Origin: Paraburkholderia sp. Tr-20389
GTDB taxonomy: Bacteria; Pseudomonadota; Gammaproteobacteria; Burkholderiales; Burkholderiaceae
Reading direction: 5' to 3'
Assembly: GCF_017104565.1 (NCBI RefSeq)
Contig: NZ_JAAGPD010000001.1
Coordinates: 186,001 to 250,000, forward strand
Length of the DNA stretch: 64,000 nucleotides
Made by a program: the position numbers and the translations under genes. Below the pieces are notes generated by a model. It saw only the letters and a program-made list of their open reading frames with translations, had not been told where the DNA came from and searched no databases. Positions within the stretch are counted from its first letter, which is position 1. Every line of letters begins with the position of its first letter. This document shows, piece by piece, positions 25,895 to 35,596 of this stretch.

Positions 25895-25895
25895 G

Positions 25896-26891
25896 ATGTC
25901 GAAGATCCGACTCGAGTGCATGTCGCACACGCCGCTGCACGGTTACTACGATCCCGCGCCGGAAATCGTCGCGGAGGTGGAGCGCATGCAGCGTGCAGCC
26001 CGCGAGCGCGTCGCCGCATTCGATCCCGAACTCGTGATCGTGTTCGCGCCGGACCACTACAACGGCTTCTTCTATGACGTGATGCCGCAGTTCTGCATCG
26101 GCGCGAATGCGACGGCAATCGGCGATTTCAACAGCGCGGCAGGGCCGCTGCCCGTCGCGCAGGAAGTGGCGCTCGCGCTTGCCGACGCCGTGCTCCAAAG
26201 CGATGTCGACGTGGCGGTGTCGTACCGGATGCAGGTCGATCACGGCTGCGCGCAGGCGCTCGATGTGCTGACGGGCGGCATCGACCGTTATCCCGTCGTG
26301 CCTGTTTTCATCAACTCCGTTGCGCCGCCGATGGCCTCGTGCCGCCGCGCGCGCCTGCTCGGCGATGCGATGGGCCGCTTCATCGCACGCATGGACAGGC
26401 GCGTGCTGCTGATCGGCTCGGGCGGCATTTCGCACGAACCGCCCGTGCCGGAGATCGAGGGCGCGGATGCCGTGGTGGCGGAGCGCCTGATCGCGGGTCG
26501 CAATCCGTCGCGTGAATCACGCGATGCGCGCGAGGCGCGCACGGTCGCCGCCGCCAAAGCCTTTACGGCGGGCGACAGCCGTTTGCATCCGCTCAATCCG
26601 TTCTGGGACCGCGCGTTTCTCGACCTGCTGCAAAGCGGCGACGTCGCGGCAACGGATGGACTCACCAACGACGCCATCAGGCGCGAAGGCGGCAAGTCGG
26701 CGCACGAAATCCGCGCGTGGATTGCGGCATTCGGCGCGCTTGCGGCGTGCGGACCGTACGAGGCATCCGTCGATTACTACCGTGCGATTCCCGAATGGAT
26801 CGCGGGCTTCGGCGCGATGCACGCGCGCTCGCTCGAACATCAACACGCGGCGCGGCACACGCAGATCGCAACGGCGCTCGCACTCGCGTAA
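25896..26891 (+). CDS. mhpB: 2,3-dihydroxyphenylpropionate 1,2-dioxygenase (extradiol)
   Basis: A 331-residue class III (LigB-type) extradiol dioxygenase that opens the ring of 2,3-dihydroxyphenylpropionate. The visible features are the N-terminal CMSHTPLHGYY, FAPDHYNGFFYDVMPQFCIG with the metal His, the YRMQVDHGCAQ catalytic His region, and GSGGISHEPP. It is a little longer than E. coli MhpB (about 314). The start overlaps the end of mhpA closely (GGAG then TGAG ATG), so translational coupling is likely. Confidence 0.92.
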   Translation: MSKIRLECMSHTPLHGYYDPAPEIVAEVERMQRAARERVAAFDPELVIVFAPDHYNGFFYDVMPQFCIGANATAIGDFNSAAGPLPVAQEVALALADAVLQSDVDVAVSYRMQVDHGCAQALDVLTGGIDRYPVVPVFINSVAPPMASCRRARLLGDAMGRFIARMDRRVLLIGSGGISHEPPVPEIEGADAVVAERLIAGRNPSRESRDAREARTVAAAKAFTAGDSRLHPLNPFWDRAFLDLLQSGDVAATDGLTNDAIRREGGKSAHEIRAWIAAFGALAACGPYEASVDYYRAIPEWIAGFGAMHARSLEHQHAARHTQIATALALA

Positions 26892-26906
26892 AGGGAGAAC
26901 CCACTC

Positions 26907-27695
26907 ATGTCGAATCAGCACACTATCCAGTCGATTGCCGCGCGTCTGCGTGAAGCCGAGGCATCGCGTCAGCCGGTCGCGCCGGTGCGCACCGAAATCG
27001 CTTCCGACGATGCCGCGCTCGCCTACGCGGTTCAACAGGTCAACGTCGATCTGCGTTGTCAGAAGGGCGAGCGCATCGTCGGCAGAAAGATCGGATTGAC
27101 GTCGCTTGCCGTGCAGAAGCAGCTGGGTGTGGACCAGCCGGACTTCGGCACGCTGTTCGCGTCGATGGCCTATGGCGACAACCAGCCGATGCCGCTTTCC
27201 ACGCTCATCCAGCCCAAGGTCGAAGCGGAAATCGCGCTCGTGCTCGAACGCGATCTGACGTCGGAGAAGCACACCTTCGCCGACCTGATCGGTGCGACGG
27301 CCTATGCGCTCGCCGCAATCGAAGTGGTCGACAGCCGCGTGCAGAACTGGGACATCCGCTTCGTCGATACCGTCGCGGACAACGCATCGAGCGCGCTGTT
27401 CGTGCTCGGCAGCCGTCCTGTGCCGTTGCGCGACGTCGACTTGACGGCGTGCGCGATGACGCTCGCGCAAGACGGCGAAGTGCTGTCGCGCGGCAACGGT
27501 TCCGCCTGCCTCGGCAATCCGCTCAACGCAGCCGCATGGCTCGCGGACCGCATGGTGCAACTCGGCACGCCGCTGCGTGCGGGCGACATCGTGCTGACGG
27601 GCGCACTCGGCCCGATGGTCGCGGTGAAAGAGCCCGGCACATACACGGTACAGATCGAAGGACTCGGCAGCGTGCGCGCCGCGTTCAGCGCCTGA
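26907..27695 (+). CDS. mhpD: 2-keto-4-pentenoate hydratase
   Basis: A 262-residue fumarylacetoacetate-hydrolase-fold enzyme that hydrates 2-hydroxypenta-2,4-dienoate to 4-hydroxy-2-oxovalerate. The conserved [17 protein letters not shown] and the metal-binding acidic segment [15 protein letters not shown] are present, as is the [21 protein letters not shown] motif of the MhpD/TesE/XylJ group. Its length matches the family. A GGGAG site lies before the ATG, and it sits 15 bases after mhpB. Confidence 0.92.
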   Translation: MSNQHTIQSIAARLREAEASRQPVAPVRTEIASDDAALAYAVQQVNVDLRCQKGERIVGRKIGLTSLAVQKQLGVDQPDFGTLFASMAYGDNQPMPLSTLIQPKVEAEIALVLERDLTSEKHTFADLIGATAYALAAIEVVDSRVQNWDIRFVDTVADNASSALFVLGSRPVPLRDVDLTACAMTLAQDGEVLSRGNGSACLGNPLNAAAWLADRMVQLGTPLRAGDIVLTGALGPMVAVKEPGTYTVQIEGLGSVRAAFSA

Positions 27696-27717
27696 TTCAT
27701 CTATCACGGAGACACAC

Positions 27718-28671
27718 ATGGCAATCGGAACGCCCAAACGCAAGGCCGCGATCATCGGCTCGGGCAACATCGGCACGGATCTGATGATCAAGATCATGCG
27801 CCATAGCGAACACCTGGAAATGGCGGCGATGGTCGGCATCGATCCCGCATCCGACGGCCTCGCGCGCGCCGCGCGGCTCGGCGTCGCGACGACGCACGAA
27901 GGCGTGCAAGGGCTGACGCGTCTGCCCGTGTTCGATGAGATCGACTTCGTGTTCGACGCGACGTCGGCGGGCGCGCACGTGAAAAACGATGCGCTGCTGC
28001 GCACGCTCAAGCCCGGCATTCGCATGATCGACCTCACGCCTGCCGCGATCGGCCCGTATTGCGTGCCCGTCGTGAACCTCGACGCGTATCTGGATGCGCC
28101 CAACGTCAACATGGTCACGTGCGGCGGACAGGCGACGATTCCGATGGTCGCGGCCGTGTCGCGCGTCGCGAAGGTGCATTACGCGGAAATCGTCGCGTCG
28201 ATCAGCAGCAAGTCGGCGGGACCGGGCACGCGCGCGAACATCGACGAGTTCACGGAAACGACCTCGAAGGCGATCGAAGCCGTGGGCGGCGCGCGCAAGG
28301 GCAAGGCGATCATCGTGCTGAATCCCGCCGAACCGCCACTGATGATGCGCGACACCGTGTACGTGCTGTCCGACACGGCGGACCGCGCGCAGATCGAAGC
28401 CTCCGTCGAACAGATGGCGGGCGCCGTCAATGCCTATGTACCGGGCTATCGGCTCAAGCAAAAGGTCCAGTTCGACGACATTCCCGCCGATGCGCCGCTC
28501 GACATTCCGGGTCTTGGCCGCTTCAGCGGTCTGAAGACGTCGATCTTCATCGAAGTGGAAGGCGCCGCGCACTACCTGCCTGCGTACGCGGGCAATCTCG
28601 ACATCATGACTTCCGCCGCGCTCGCGACGGCCGAGCGCATGGCCGCGACCCTCGCGAATGCAGAAGCGTAA
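27718..28671 (+). CDS. mhpF: Acetaldehyde dehydrogenase (acylating), CoA-dependent
   Basis: A 317-residue NAD-dependent enzyme that converts acetaldehyde to acetyl-CoA. The Rossmann motif [11 protein letters not shown] lies near the N-terminus. The catalytic Cys is in [13 protein letters not shown] (near residue 132), followed by [18 protein letters not shown]. It forms a substrate-channelling complex with the aldolase encoded next (MhpE) in known systems. GGAG precedes the ATG. Confidence 0.93.
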   Translation: MAIGTPKRKAAIIGSGNIGTDLMIKIMRHSEHLEMAAMVGIDPASDGLARAARLGVATTHEGVQGLTRLPVFDEIDFVFDATSAGAHVKNDALLRTLKPGIRMIDLTPAAIGPYCVPVVNLDAYLDAPNVNMVTCGGQATIPMVAAVSRVAKVHYAEIVASISSKSAGPGTRANIDEFTETTSKAIEAVGGARKGKAIIVLNPAEPPLMMRDTVYVLSDTADRAQIEASVEQMAGAVNAYVPGYRLKQKVQFDDIPADAPLDIPGLGRFSGLKTSIFIEVEGAAHYLPAYAGNLDIMTSAALATAERMAATLANAEA

Positions 28672-28684
28672 GGAGCACACAGAC

Positions 28685-29719
28685 ATGAACAACGTGAGCA
28701 AGAAACTCTACATCTCCGACGTGACGCTGCGCGACGGCATGCACGCGATCCGTCATCGCTATTCGATCGACGACGTGCAGCGGATCGCGCGCGCACTCGA
28801 CGATGCAAAAGTCGACAGCATCGAAGTCGCGCATGGCGACGGCCTGCAAGGTTCGAGCTTCAACTACGGCTTTGGCGCGCACAGCGATCTCGAATGGATC
28901 GAAGCCGTGGCGGACGTCGTGCAACACGCGAAGATCGCGACGCTGCTGTTGCCCGGCATCGGCACGATCCATGATCTGAAGGCTGCTTACGACGCCGGCG
29001 CGCGCGTGGTGCGCATCGCCACGCATTGCACCGAAGCCGATATTTCGAAGCAGCACATCGAGTACGCACGCGAACTCGGTATGGATACGGTCGGCTTTCT
29101 GATGATGAGCCACATGACCACGCCGGAGAACCTCGCGATCGAAGCGAAGAAGATGGAAAGCTACGGCGCGACCTGTGTGTACGTCGTGGACTCGGGCGGT
29201 GCGATGAACATGAGCGACATCCGCGCGCGCTTCAGGGCGCTCAAGGCGGCGCTCGATCCTTCGACGCAGACGGGCATGCACGCGCATCACAACCTGAGCC
29301 TCGGCGTCGCGAATTCGATCGTCGCGGTGGAAGAGGGCTGCGATCGCATCGACGCGTCGCTGGCGGGGATGGGCGCGGGCGCGGGCAATGCGCCGCTCGA
29401 AGTGTTCATCGCGGCGGCGGAGCGCATGGGCTGGAACCACGGCACCGATCTCTACACGTTGCTCGATGCCGCCGACGACATCGTGCGGCCGCTGCAGGAT
29501 CGACCCGTGCGCGTGGACCGCGAGACGCTCGCGCTCGGCTATGCGGGCGTCTATTCGAGCTTCCTGCGTCACGCGGAAATAGCCGCGAAGAAATATGACC
29601 TGAAGGCCGTCGACATTCTCGTGGAGCTTGGCAAGCGCCGCATGGTGGGCGGCCAGGAAGACATGATCGTCGATGTCGCGCTCGACCTGAAGCAGCGCGT
29701 GGCCGCAGTGCAAGCGTAA
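28685..29719 (+). CDS. mhpE: 4-hydroxy-2-oxovalerate aldolase
   Basis: A 344-residue DRE-TIM-type aldolase that splits 4-hydroxy-2-oxovalerate into pyruvate and acetaldehyde. It starts with the hallmark [15 protein letters not shown] and contains the metal-binding [15 protein letters not shown] (His-x-His) and [15 protein letters not shown] 28685, preceded by AAGGAG, gives the canonical N-terminus; an in-frame ATG at 28658 lies inside mhpF. Together with MhpF it channels acetaldehyde. Confidence 0.93.
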   Translation: MNNVSKKLYISDVTLRDGMHAIRHRYSIDDVQRIARALDDAKVDSIEVAHGDGLQGSSFNYGFGAHSDLEWIEAVADVVQHAKIATLLLPGIGTIHDLKAAYDAGARVVRIATHCTEADISKQHIEYARELGMDTVGFLMMSHMTTPENLAIEAKKMESYGATCVYVVDSGGAMNMSDIRARFRALKAALDPSTQTGMHAHHNLSLGVANSIVAVEEGCDRIDASLAGMGAGAGNAPLEVFIAAAERMGWNHGTDLYTLLDAADDIVRPLQDRPVRVDRETLALGYAGVYSSFLRHAEIAAKKYDLKAVDILVELGKRRMVGGQEDMIVDVALDLKQRVAAVQA

Positions 29720-29794
29720 AGCCGGTTTTTCCTCGAAACGTAAAGAAACGAAGCGCCATCAAGAGCGCCGTTCAATTCAACATTGGAGACTTAC

Positions 29795-31048
29795 ATGAAT
29801 GCGTCAACGAAATCGCCCGTGCGTTCCGGCAGCGCGCTCACGATCGGCCTGTGCCTCGTGGTCGCGCTGCTCGAAGGGCTCGATCTGCAATCGACGGGCA
29901 TCGCCGCGCCGCGCATGGCGCGCGAGTTCCATCTCGCCGTCGCGCAGCTTGGCTGGGCGTTCAGCATCGGTGCGCTGGGGCTGCTGCCGGGCGCGGCGAT
30001 CGGCGGCAGGCTCGCCGATCGCATTGGCCGCAAGCGGGTGCTGATGTTGTCGGTCGCGCTGTTCGGCGTGTTCTCGATCGCGACGACCCAGGTATGGGAT
30101 CTGAACAGCCTGCTCGCCGCGCGCTTCATGACGGGTCTCGGGCTGGGCGCCGCGATGCCGAACCTGATCGCGCTGTGCGCCGAGGCCGCGCATCCCGATC
30201 AGCGCAACACGGCCGTCGGTGCGATGTACTGCGGCATGCCGTTCGGTGCGGCGCTTGCGGCCGTGATCGGCATCGTGAGTCCCGGCGACGACGGCTGGCG
30301 GCACATCTTTTATGTCGGCGGTTTTGGTCCGCTGCTGGTGCTGCCGCTGCTCGCGCTGTTCATGAAGGAGTCGACGCATTTCATCGCGCTCGGCAAGCAC
30401 GCGCATCGCGAGGCTGCCGCCAGTGTCACGCATGCATTGTGGAAAGAGGGCCGCGGCAGCACGACGATCGCGCTGTGGGTCAGCTATCTCTGCACGCTGA
30501 TCGTGCTGTATTTCCTGATCAACTGGCTGCCGTCGATGGTGCTGTCACGCGGCCTGACGCGCGTGCAGGCTGGCGTCGTGCAGATGATGTTCAACATCGG
30601 CGGCGGCATCGGCGCAATCGTGATCGCGGGCCTGATGGACCGCATCGGCAAGAAGCCGACCGTGACGGGCATGTATGTCGGCATCGCAGCGGCGCTAGCT
30701 GCGCTCGCGGGTGCGACGGGCAGCGTGTCGATGGCCTGCGGCGGGCTGCTGGCCGGGCTGTTTCTGGTCGGCGGCCAGTCGGTGCTGTACGCGCTCGCCG
30801 GCAGCGCCTATCCGACGCAGGTGCGCGGCACGGGTGTCGGCGCGGCGGTTGCCGTGGGCCGGGTCGGCTCGATCGTCGGCCCGCTGATCGCGGGACAACT
30901 GTTCGCCATCGGGCAAGGCCCGTCGATGCTCGTCACCGCGAGCATTCCGTTGATCGCCGTTGCAGCGATCGGCGCGCTCGCGGTGGTCGCGAAATTTCCG
31001 CGCGAGACGCTGGTTGCGTCCCGCGCCGTGAGTACCGAATCAATCTGA
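29795..31048 (+). CDS. mhpT: MFS transporter for 3-hydroxyphenylpropionate-type acids
   Basis: A 417-residue, 12-helix AAHS-type MFS protein. Helix 1 carries LLEGLDLQSTGIAAPRMA, and the loop 2-3 motif reads GRLADRIGRKRVL. An in-frame TTG at 29783 overlaps the GGAG ribosome-binding site, so ATG 29795 is chosen. It is placed between mhpE and mhpC in the same direction, with 75 bases upstream, the largest gap in the operon. Uptake of 3-(3-hydroxyphenyl)propionate is inferred from context. Confidence 0.88.
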   Translation: MNASTKSPVRSGSALTIGLCLVVALLEGLDLQSTGIAAPRMAREFHLAVAQLGWAFSIGALGLLPGAAIGGRLADRIGRKRVLMLSVALFGVFSIATTQVWDLNSLLAARFMTGLGLGAAMPNLIALCAEAAHPDQRNTAVGAMYCGMPFGAALAAVIGIVSPGDDGWRHIFYVGGFGPLLVLPLLALFMKESTHFIALGKHAHREAAASVTHALWKEGRGSTTIALWVSYLCTLIVLYFLINWLPSMVLSRGLTRVQAGVVQMMFNIGGGIGAIVIAGLMDRIGKKPTVTGMYVGIAAALAALAGATGSVSMACGGLLAGLFLVGGQSVLYALAGSAYPTQVRGTGVGAAVAVGRVGSIVGPLIAGQLFAIGQGPSMLVTASIPLIAVAAIGALAVVAKFPRETLVASRAVSTESI

Positions 31049-31064
31049 ATCGAAGGGACGTTAA

Positions 31065-31928
31065 ATGACTACGACGCAAGCACATAGCGAAGCCGCCACG
31101 AGCAAGTTCGTGAGCGTGATGGAGAACGGCACGGAACTGCGGCTGCATTACAACGATGCGGGCGACGGCAAGGAAACCGTCGTCATGCTGCACGGCTCGG
31201 GACCGGGCGCGAGCGGTTGGGCGAATTTCAACCGCAATGTGGATGCATTCGTCGATGCGGGGTATCGCGTGATCCTGCTCGACTGTCCCGGTTGGGGCAA
31301 GAGCGATTCGATCGTTTGCACGGGTTCGCGTTCGGACCTCAACGCGCGTTTGCTGAAGGGCGTGCTCGATACGATCGGCGTGGAGCGCGTGCATATCGTC
31401 GGCAATTCGATGGGCGGGCATAGCGCGGTGGCGTTCGCGCTCGCGTATCCGGAGCGTGTCGGCAAACTGGTGCTGATGGGCGGCGGCACGGGCGGCCCGA
31501 GCCAGTTCGTGCCGATGCCGACGGAAGGCATCAAGCTATTGCAGGCGCTGTATCGCGAGCCGACGCTGGAGAATCTGAAGAAAATGCTCAACGTGTTCGT
31601 GTACGACCCGAGCACGATGACGGAAGAGCTGATGCAGGCGCGGCTGTCGAACATGCTCGCGCGGCGCGATCACCTGGAGAACTTCGTCAAGAGCCTCGCG
31701 GCGAATCCGAAGCAGTTTCCGGACTATGGGCATCGTCTGGGCGAGATCAAGTCGCCCGCACTCGTGATCTGGGGGCGCGACGACCGCTTCGTGCCGATGG
31801 ATGTGGGCTTGCGGCTGGTTTGGGGGTTGCCGGAAGCCGATCTGCATGTGTTCGGCCGCTGCGGACATTGGGCGCAGTGGGAGCATGCGGAGAAGTTCAA
31901 CCGGATGGTGCTGGAGTTCCTGGCCTGA
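31065..31928 (+). CDS. mhpC: 2-hydroxy-6-oxonona-2,4-dienedioate hydrolase
   Basis: A 287-residue alpha/beta-hydrolase that cleaves the meta-fission product to succinate and 2-hydroxypentadienoate. The oxyanion region is [17 protein letters not shown]. The nucleophile elbow GNSMGGHSA holds the catalytic Ser near residue 115, and the acid and His lie in [11 protein letters not shown] and [11 protein letters not shown]. This is the usual C-C hydrolase pattern of MhpC/BphD. It is the last gene of the mhp operon and is followed by a strong inverted repeat. Confidence 0.92.
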   Translation: MTTTQAHSEAATSKFVSVMENGTELRLHYNDAGDGKETVVMLHGSGPGASGWANFNRNVDAFVDAGYRVILLDCPGWGKSDSIVCTGSRSDLNARLLKGVLDTIGVERVHIVGNSMGGHSAVAFALAYPERVGKLVLMGGGTGGPSQFVPMPTEGIKLLQALYREPTLENLKKMLNVFVYDPSTMTEELMQARLSNMLARRDHLENFVKSLAANPKQFPDYGHRLGEIKSPALVIWGRDDRFVPMDVGLRLVWGLPEADLHVFGRCGHWAQWEHAEKFNRMVLEFLA

Positions 31929-31944
31929 TTGTGCCGTTGTGCGG

Positions 31945-31975
31945 GCGCGAGGTTTCCGCTGAGGAAACCTCGCGC
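31945..31975. terminator. Hairpin terminator after the mhp operon
   Basis: A perfect 13-bp inverted repeat, GCGCGAGGTTTCC (31945-31957) and its complement at 31963-31975, encloses a 5-base loop just after the mhpC stop. There is no clear T run, so its efficiency as an intrinsic terminator is uncertain. Confidence 0.6.
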
Positions 31976-32011
31976 GAACGACACAGCAACGCGCGGTGAA
32001 CGGGATAGCAC

Positions 32012-32039
32012 TTGAAATACAGCCCTGGTAACGTATTCT
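32012..32039 (+). promoter_or_regulatory. Candidate sigma-70 promoter of glgP
   Basis: TTGAAA (32012-32017) and TATTCT (32034-32039) are spaced by 16 bases in the A+T-richest part of the mhpC-glgP gap, about 130 bases before the likely start. Called by consensus resemblance. Confidence 0.45.
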
Positions 32040-32172
32040 GGCTTAACGGTCTTGCCGCGCCGCACAGGGCTGCATCATCGATGCGCGCGCACGCGGTACC
32101 GATCGTGTCGACATGGCTGAGCGAGCATGGCCTGAGCAGCACCCGAGAACCGACGCACAGAGGGAGAGCATC

Positions 32173-34671
32173 GTGGCCACCGTCGCGGTCCGAACGAATT
32201 CTCCGGGTACGGATTCCGCGCGCAGCGGAATGGACGCCGACGCGCTACGCCGCGGCGTACTCGACAACCTCATTTGTCTGCAGGCTCGTCCGCCCGCCAT
32301 CGCGACGCCGCACGACTGGTACATGGCACTCGCTTACAGCGTGCGTGACCGCATGCTGGCGCGCTGGGCCGCGACGTTCCAGACCTACGCCGCGCAGGAA
32401 TTGCGGGTGGCGTGCTATCTTTCCGCCGAATTCCTGATCGGACCGCAACTCGGCAACAACCTCGTCAACCTCGGAATCGAGGACGACGCGCGTGCGGCCA
32501 TGCAGTCATTGGGCCAGGATCTCGACAGCCTGCTTGCGCTGGAGGAAGAGCCGGGGCTTGGCAACGGCGGGCTCGGACGGCTGGCGGCCTGTTATCTGGA
32601 TTCGCTCGCGACGCTCGAAATCCCGTCCGTCGGCTATGGCATCCGCTACGAGTTCGGCATCTTCGATCAGGAGATTCACGACGGCTGCCAGGTCGAGGTG
32701 ACCGACAAATGGCTGCAAAAGGGCAATCCGTGGGAGATCGTGCGCCCGAACGTCGCGTACTACGTGGCCTTTGGCGGCCACACCGAAAGCGGCGTCGACG
32801 AGCAGGGGCGATACACGGTGCGCTGGGTGCCCGTGCGCATGGTCAAGGGCGTGGCCTGCGACACGCCGATGCTCGGGTTTCGCGTCAATACCTGCAACAC
32901 GCTTCGTCTGTGGAAGAGCGAAGCCGTCGAGTCGTTCGATCTGCAAGACTTCAATGCCGGCGATTATTACCAGGCGGTGCAGGAGAAGGTGATTTCCGAA
33001 ACGCTGTCGAAGGTGCTCTATCCCAACGACGAGCCCGAGGCCGGCAAGCGCCTGCGCCTCGCACAGCAGTACTTTTTCGTGTCGTGCTCGTTGCAGGACA
33101 TGTTGCGTCTGCTCGATCTGAAGGGCGAACCGGTCGCGCGTTTCGCCGATATGTTCACGGTGCAGTTGAACGACACGCATCCTTCCATCGCGGTGGCTGA
33201 ATTGATGCGTCTGCTGATCGACGTGCGAAGGGTTCCGTGGGACGACGCGTGGGCGATCACCTGCCGCGCGCTCGCGTACACCAATCACACGCTGTTGCCG
33301 GAGGCGCTCGAAACGTGGGGGTTGCCGCTCTTCGGCCGCTTGCTGCCGCGTCCCCTCGAGATCATCTACGAGATCAACCGGCGTTTCCTCGAGTTGGTGC
33401 GGCGCGCGTATCCCGGCGACGAGGCGCGCGTCGCGCGTATGTCGCTGATCGACGAGAGCGGCGACAAGAGAGTCCGCATGGCGCATCTGTCGACAGTCGG
33501 CAGCCATGCCGTCAACGGTGTCGCCGAACTGCACTCGACCTTGCTCCGGCAAACCGTGCTGCGAGACTTCGCCGAGTTGTGGCCGGAGCGCTTCATGAAC
33601 GTCACGAACGGCGTCACGCCGCGCCGGTTCATGCTGTTGAGCAATCCGGGCCTTGCGAGCCTGCTCGATGAGACGGTGGGCAAAGGTTGGGCCACCGACC
33701 TCACACGGCTGCGCGCATTGGAGGCGCACGCCGACGATCTCGCATTCCAGCAGAAGTGGCGCGAAGTGAAACTGTCGAACAAGAGGGTACTGGCGGAGCG
33801 GATCGGCAAGGTCACGAATATTTCCGTCGATCCCAGCGCGCTATTCGACATTCAGGTCAAACGCATTCACGAGTACAAACGGCAGCATTTGAATGCGCTG
33901 TACATCGTTACGCTTTATCAGCGCTTGCGTCGCAATATCGAACAAGGTGTCGTTCCGCGTTGCTTCATCTTCGGCGGGAAGGCGGCGCCGGGCTATGCGA
34001 TGGCGAAGTTGATGATCCGCCTGATCACGGGCATTGCCGAAGTCGTCAACAACGATGCCGCGATGGAAGGCCGGCTCAAGGTCGTCTTTTATCCCGACTT
34101 CAATGTGAAGAACGCGCACTTCATCTATCCGGCCGCCGATCTGTCCGAGCAGATTTCGACGGCGGGCAAGGAAGCGTCGGGCACGGGCAACATGAAGTTC
34201 ATGATGAACGGCGCGCTCACGATCGGCACGCTGGACGGCGCGAACATCGAGATCCGCGACGAAGCGGGGAGCGATAACTTTTTCCTTTTCGGTCTGACTG
34301 CTGCACAGGTGGAAAACGTCAAGCGCGAAGGCTATCGGCCTGCGCTCCATGTCGAGCGCAATGCCGAACTGCGCGAGACACTGGATCTGATCGCAGACGG
34401 CTATTTTTCGCGAGGCGACCGGCAGGTGTTCCGTCCGCTCGTGGATAACCTGCTCAACGTCGATCCGTTTCTGGCGCTCGCCGATTACGCGGATTACGTC
34501 GCTTGCCAGGAGCGCGTGAGTTCCGCGTGGCAAGACCCTGTGCGCTGGACGCGGATGTCGATCCTCAACACGGCGCGCTCGGGGAAGTTCTCGTCGGATC
34601 GCGCGATTGGCGAATACTGCGAGCGGATCTGGAACATCTCGCCGGTACGAATCGCTCTCGATCAAAGTTGA
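32173..34671 (+). CDS. glgP: Glycogen/starch/alpha-glucan phosphorylase
   Basis: A PLP-dependent phosphorylase that releases glucose-1-phosphate from alpha-1,4-glucans. The conserved blocks are LSAEFLIGPQLGNNL, LGNGGLGRLAACY, QLNDTHPSIAVAEL, VKRIHEYKRQHLN and the PLP-lysine region EASGTGNMKFMMNGALTIG. I prefer GTG 32173 because AGGGAGAG lies 4 bases upstream. It gives 832 residues, the usual size. ATG 32113 would add 20 residues without a ribosome-binding site. No other glycogen genes (glgA/B/C/X) are in the window, and the gene appears monocistronic with its own promoter. Confidence 0.9.
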   Translation: MATVAVRTNSPGTDSARSGMDADALRRGVLDNLICLQARPPAIATPHDWYMALAYSVRDRMLARWAATFQTYAAQELRVACYLSAEFLIGPQLGNNLVNLGIEDDARAAMQSLGQDLDSLLALEEEPGLGNGGLGRLAACYLDSLATLEIPSVGYGIRYEFGIFDQEIHDGCQVEVTDKWLQKGNPWEIVRPNVAYYVAFGGHTESGVDEQGRYTVRWVPVRMVKGVACDTPMLGFRVNTCNTLRLWKSEAVESFDLQDFNAGDYYQAVQEKVISETLSKVLYPNDEPEAGKRLRLAQQYFFVSCSLQDMLRLLDLKGEPVARFADMFTVQLNDTHPSIAVAELMRLLIDVRRVPWDDAWAITCRALAYTNHTLLPEALETWGLPLFGRLLPRPLEIIYEINRRFLELVRRAYPGDEARVARMSLIDESGDKRVRMAHLSTVGSHAVNGVAELHSTLLRQTVLRDFAELWPERFMNVTNGVTPRRFMLLSNPGLASLLDETVGKGWATDLTRLRALEAHADDLAFQQKWREVKLSNKRVLAERIGKVTNISVDPSALFDIQVKRIHEYKRQHLNALYIVTLYQRLRRNIEQGVVPRCFIFGGKAAPGYAMAKLMIRLITGIAEVVNNDAAMEGRLKVVFYPDFNVKNAHFIYPAADLSEQISTAGKEASGTGNMKFMMNGALTIGTLDGANIEIRDEAGSDNFFLFGLTAAQVENVKREGYRPALHVERNAELRETLDLIADGYFSRGDRQVFRPLVDNLLNVDPFLALADYADYVACQERVSSAWQDPVRWTRMSILNTARSGKFSSDRAIGEYCERIWNISPVRIALDQS

Positions 34672-34705
34672 GACCGGGCCGATCGCGTGCGTCGTCGAGA
34701 TAACG

Positions 34706-35596
34706 TTACGACGGCATGCGCTTGAGTTCATCGATGCGCTGACGGTAGCTGCGCAGCAGACAGGCTTTGTCGCTGCATGCATCGCGCGAACTGCGAATCC
34801 ATGTACGCTGGTCGGCGCGCAAGCGGCTCTTGTTGGACGAAGCGTTCATCTTCTGGGCGTAGATTTCGGCCAATGTCCTGTCGATGCGGGTCAGTTCCTC
34901 GTCCCCGCAAATGAGCCGCGCCTGAACCGAGATGAGCTTGCTGCAATCCAGACTGTGCGTGAGTGACGCTTTGGATTCGTATCGTGTTTCGAGCAGCCCA
35001 GGCTTGCATAGACCCTGCAGCGATTTGCATGCGATGTCGCGCCCGACCCATGCCATGTCTCCTGCGCCATAGCGTTTGACGAATCGATTGATTGCTGCCT
35101 GGCTGATTCCTCTTTGCATCGCATTGGCGGCGATGATCTCGTTGCAGAGCGAATCCGCGGCGTAGCTTTTCCCATCGCGCCGGTAGCAGCTGTGAAAGCC
35201 GAGCGTCCCGGTACCCATGACGCTGCGGCGTTCCCCTGAAGCAAACAGGATCGAAGCGCAAGCGGATGCGCACTTCGCATGATCGGGAACGATCGTGTAG
35301 ACGCGGACCTTATCCATTGCATCGACGACGCGAAACGCGGCCTCGACGTTACCCCCCGGACTGTTCAAAACAAGGACGACGAGTCCTTCGTCATCGCGGC
35401 CGGCGAGTCTGGCAATCGCCGCGAATTTCTCTGCGTCGCCGTCCTGGATACGCCCTTCGGCCCGCACCACTTTCAGCTGGGTCTGCGGCTGGGTGTCGAG
35501 CTTGAAATCCATCGCTCGCGCTACACCGGGAAGCATGAGCACGGTGAAGCAGACATACGGCAGCAACCGTGCGCGCCCGGTGAATTGCATCGTCAT
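34706..35596 (-). CDS. Exported ClpP/SppA-like serine protease domain fused to an LprI-like (DUF1311) domain
   Basis: 296 residues with a Sec signal peptide (ending GVARA near residue 28). Residues ~40-190 resemble the ClpP/crotonase fold: LVLNSPGGNVEAAF, then CASACAS with candidate nucleophile Ser111, and GFHS with His135, 24 residues later as in ClpP. Residues ~215-292 form a Cys-containing LprI/DUF1311 domain (DEELTRIDRTLAEIYAQ, RLRADQRTWIRSRD-like), a fold known from lysozyme inhibitors. Its start overlaps the stop of the DUF3047 gene (TGATG), so the two are co-translated. It should act in the periplasm; substrate unknown. Confidence 0.75.
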   Translation of the reverse strand: MTMQFTGRARLLPYVCFTVLMLPGVARAMDFKLDTQPQTQLKVVRAEGRIQDGDAEKFAAIARLAGRDDEGLVVLVLNSPGGNVEAAFRVVDAMDKVRVYTIVPDHAKCASACASILFASGERRSVMGTGTLGFHSCYRRDGKSYAADSLCNEIIAANAMQRGISQAAINRFVKRYGAGDMAWVGRDIACKSLQGLCKPGLLETRYESKASLTHSLDCSKLISVQARLICGDEELTRIDRTLAEIYAQKMNASSNKSRLRADQRTWIRSSRDACSDKACLLRSYRQRIDELKRMPS

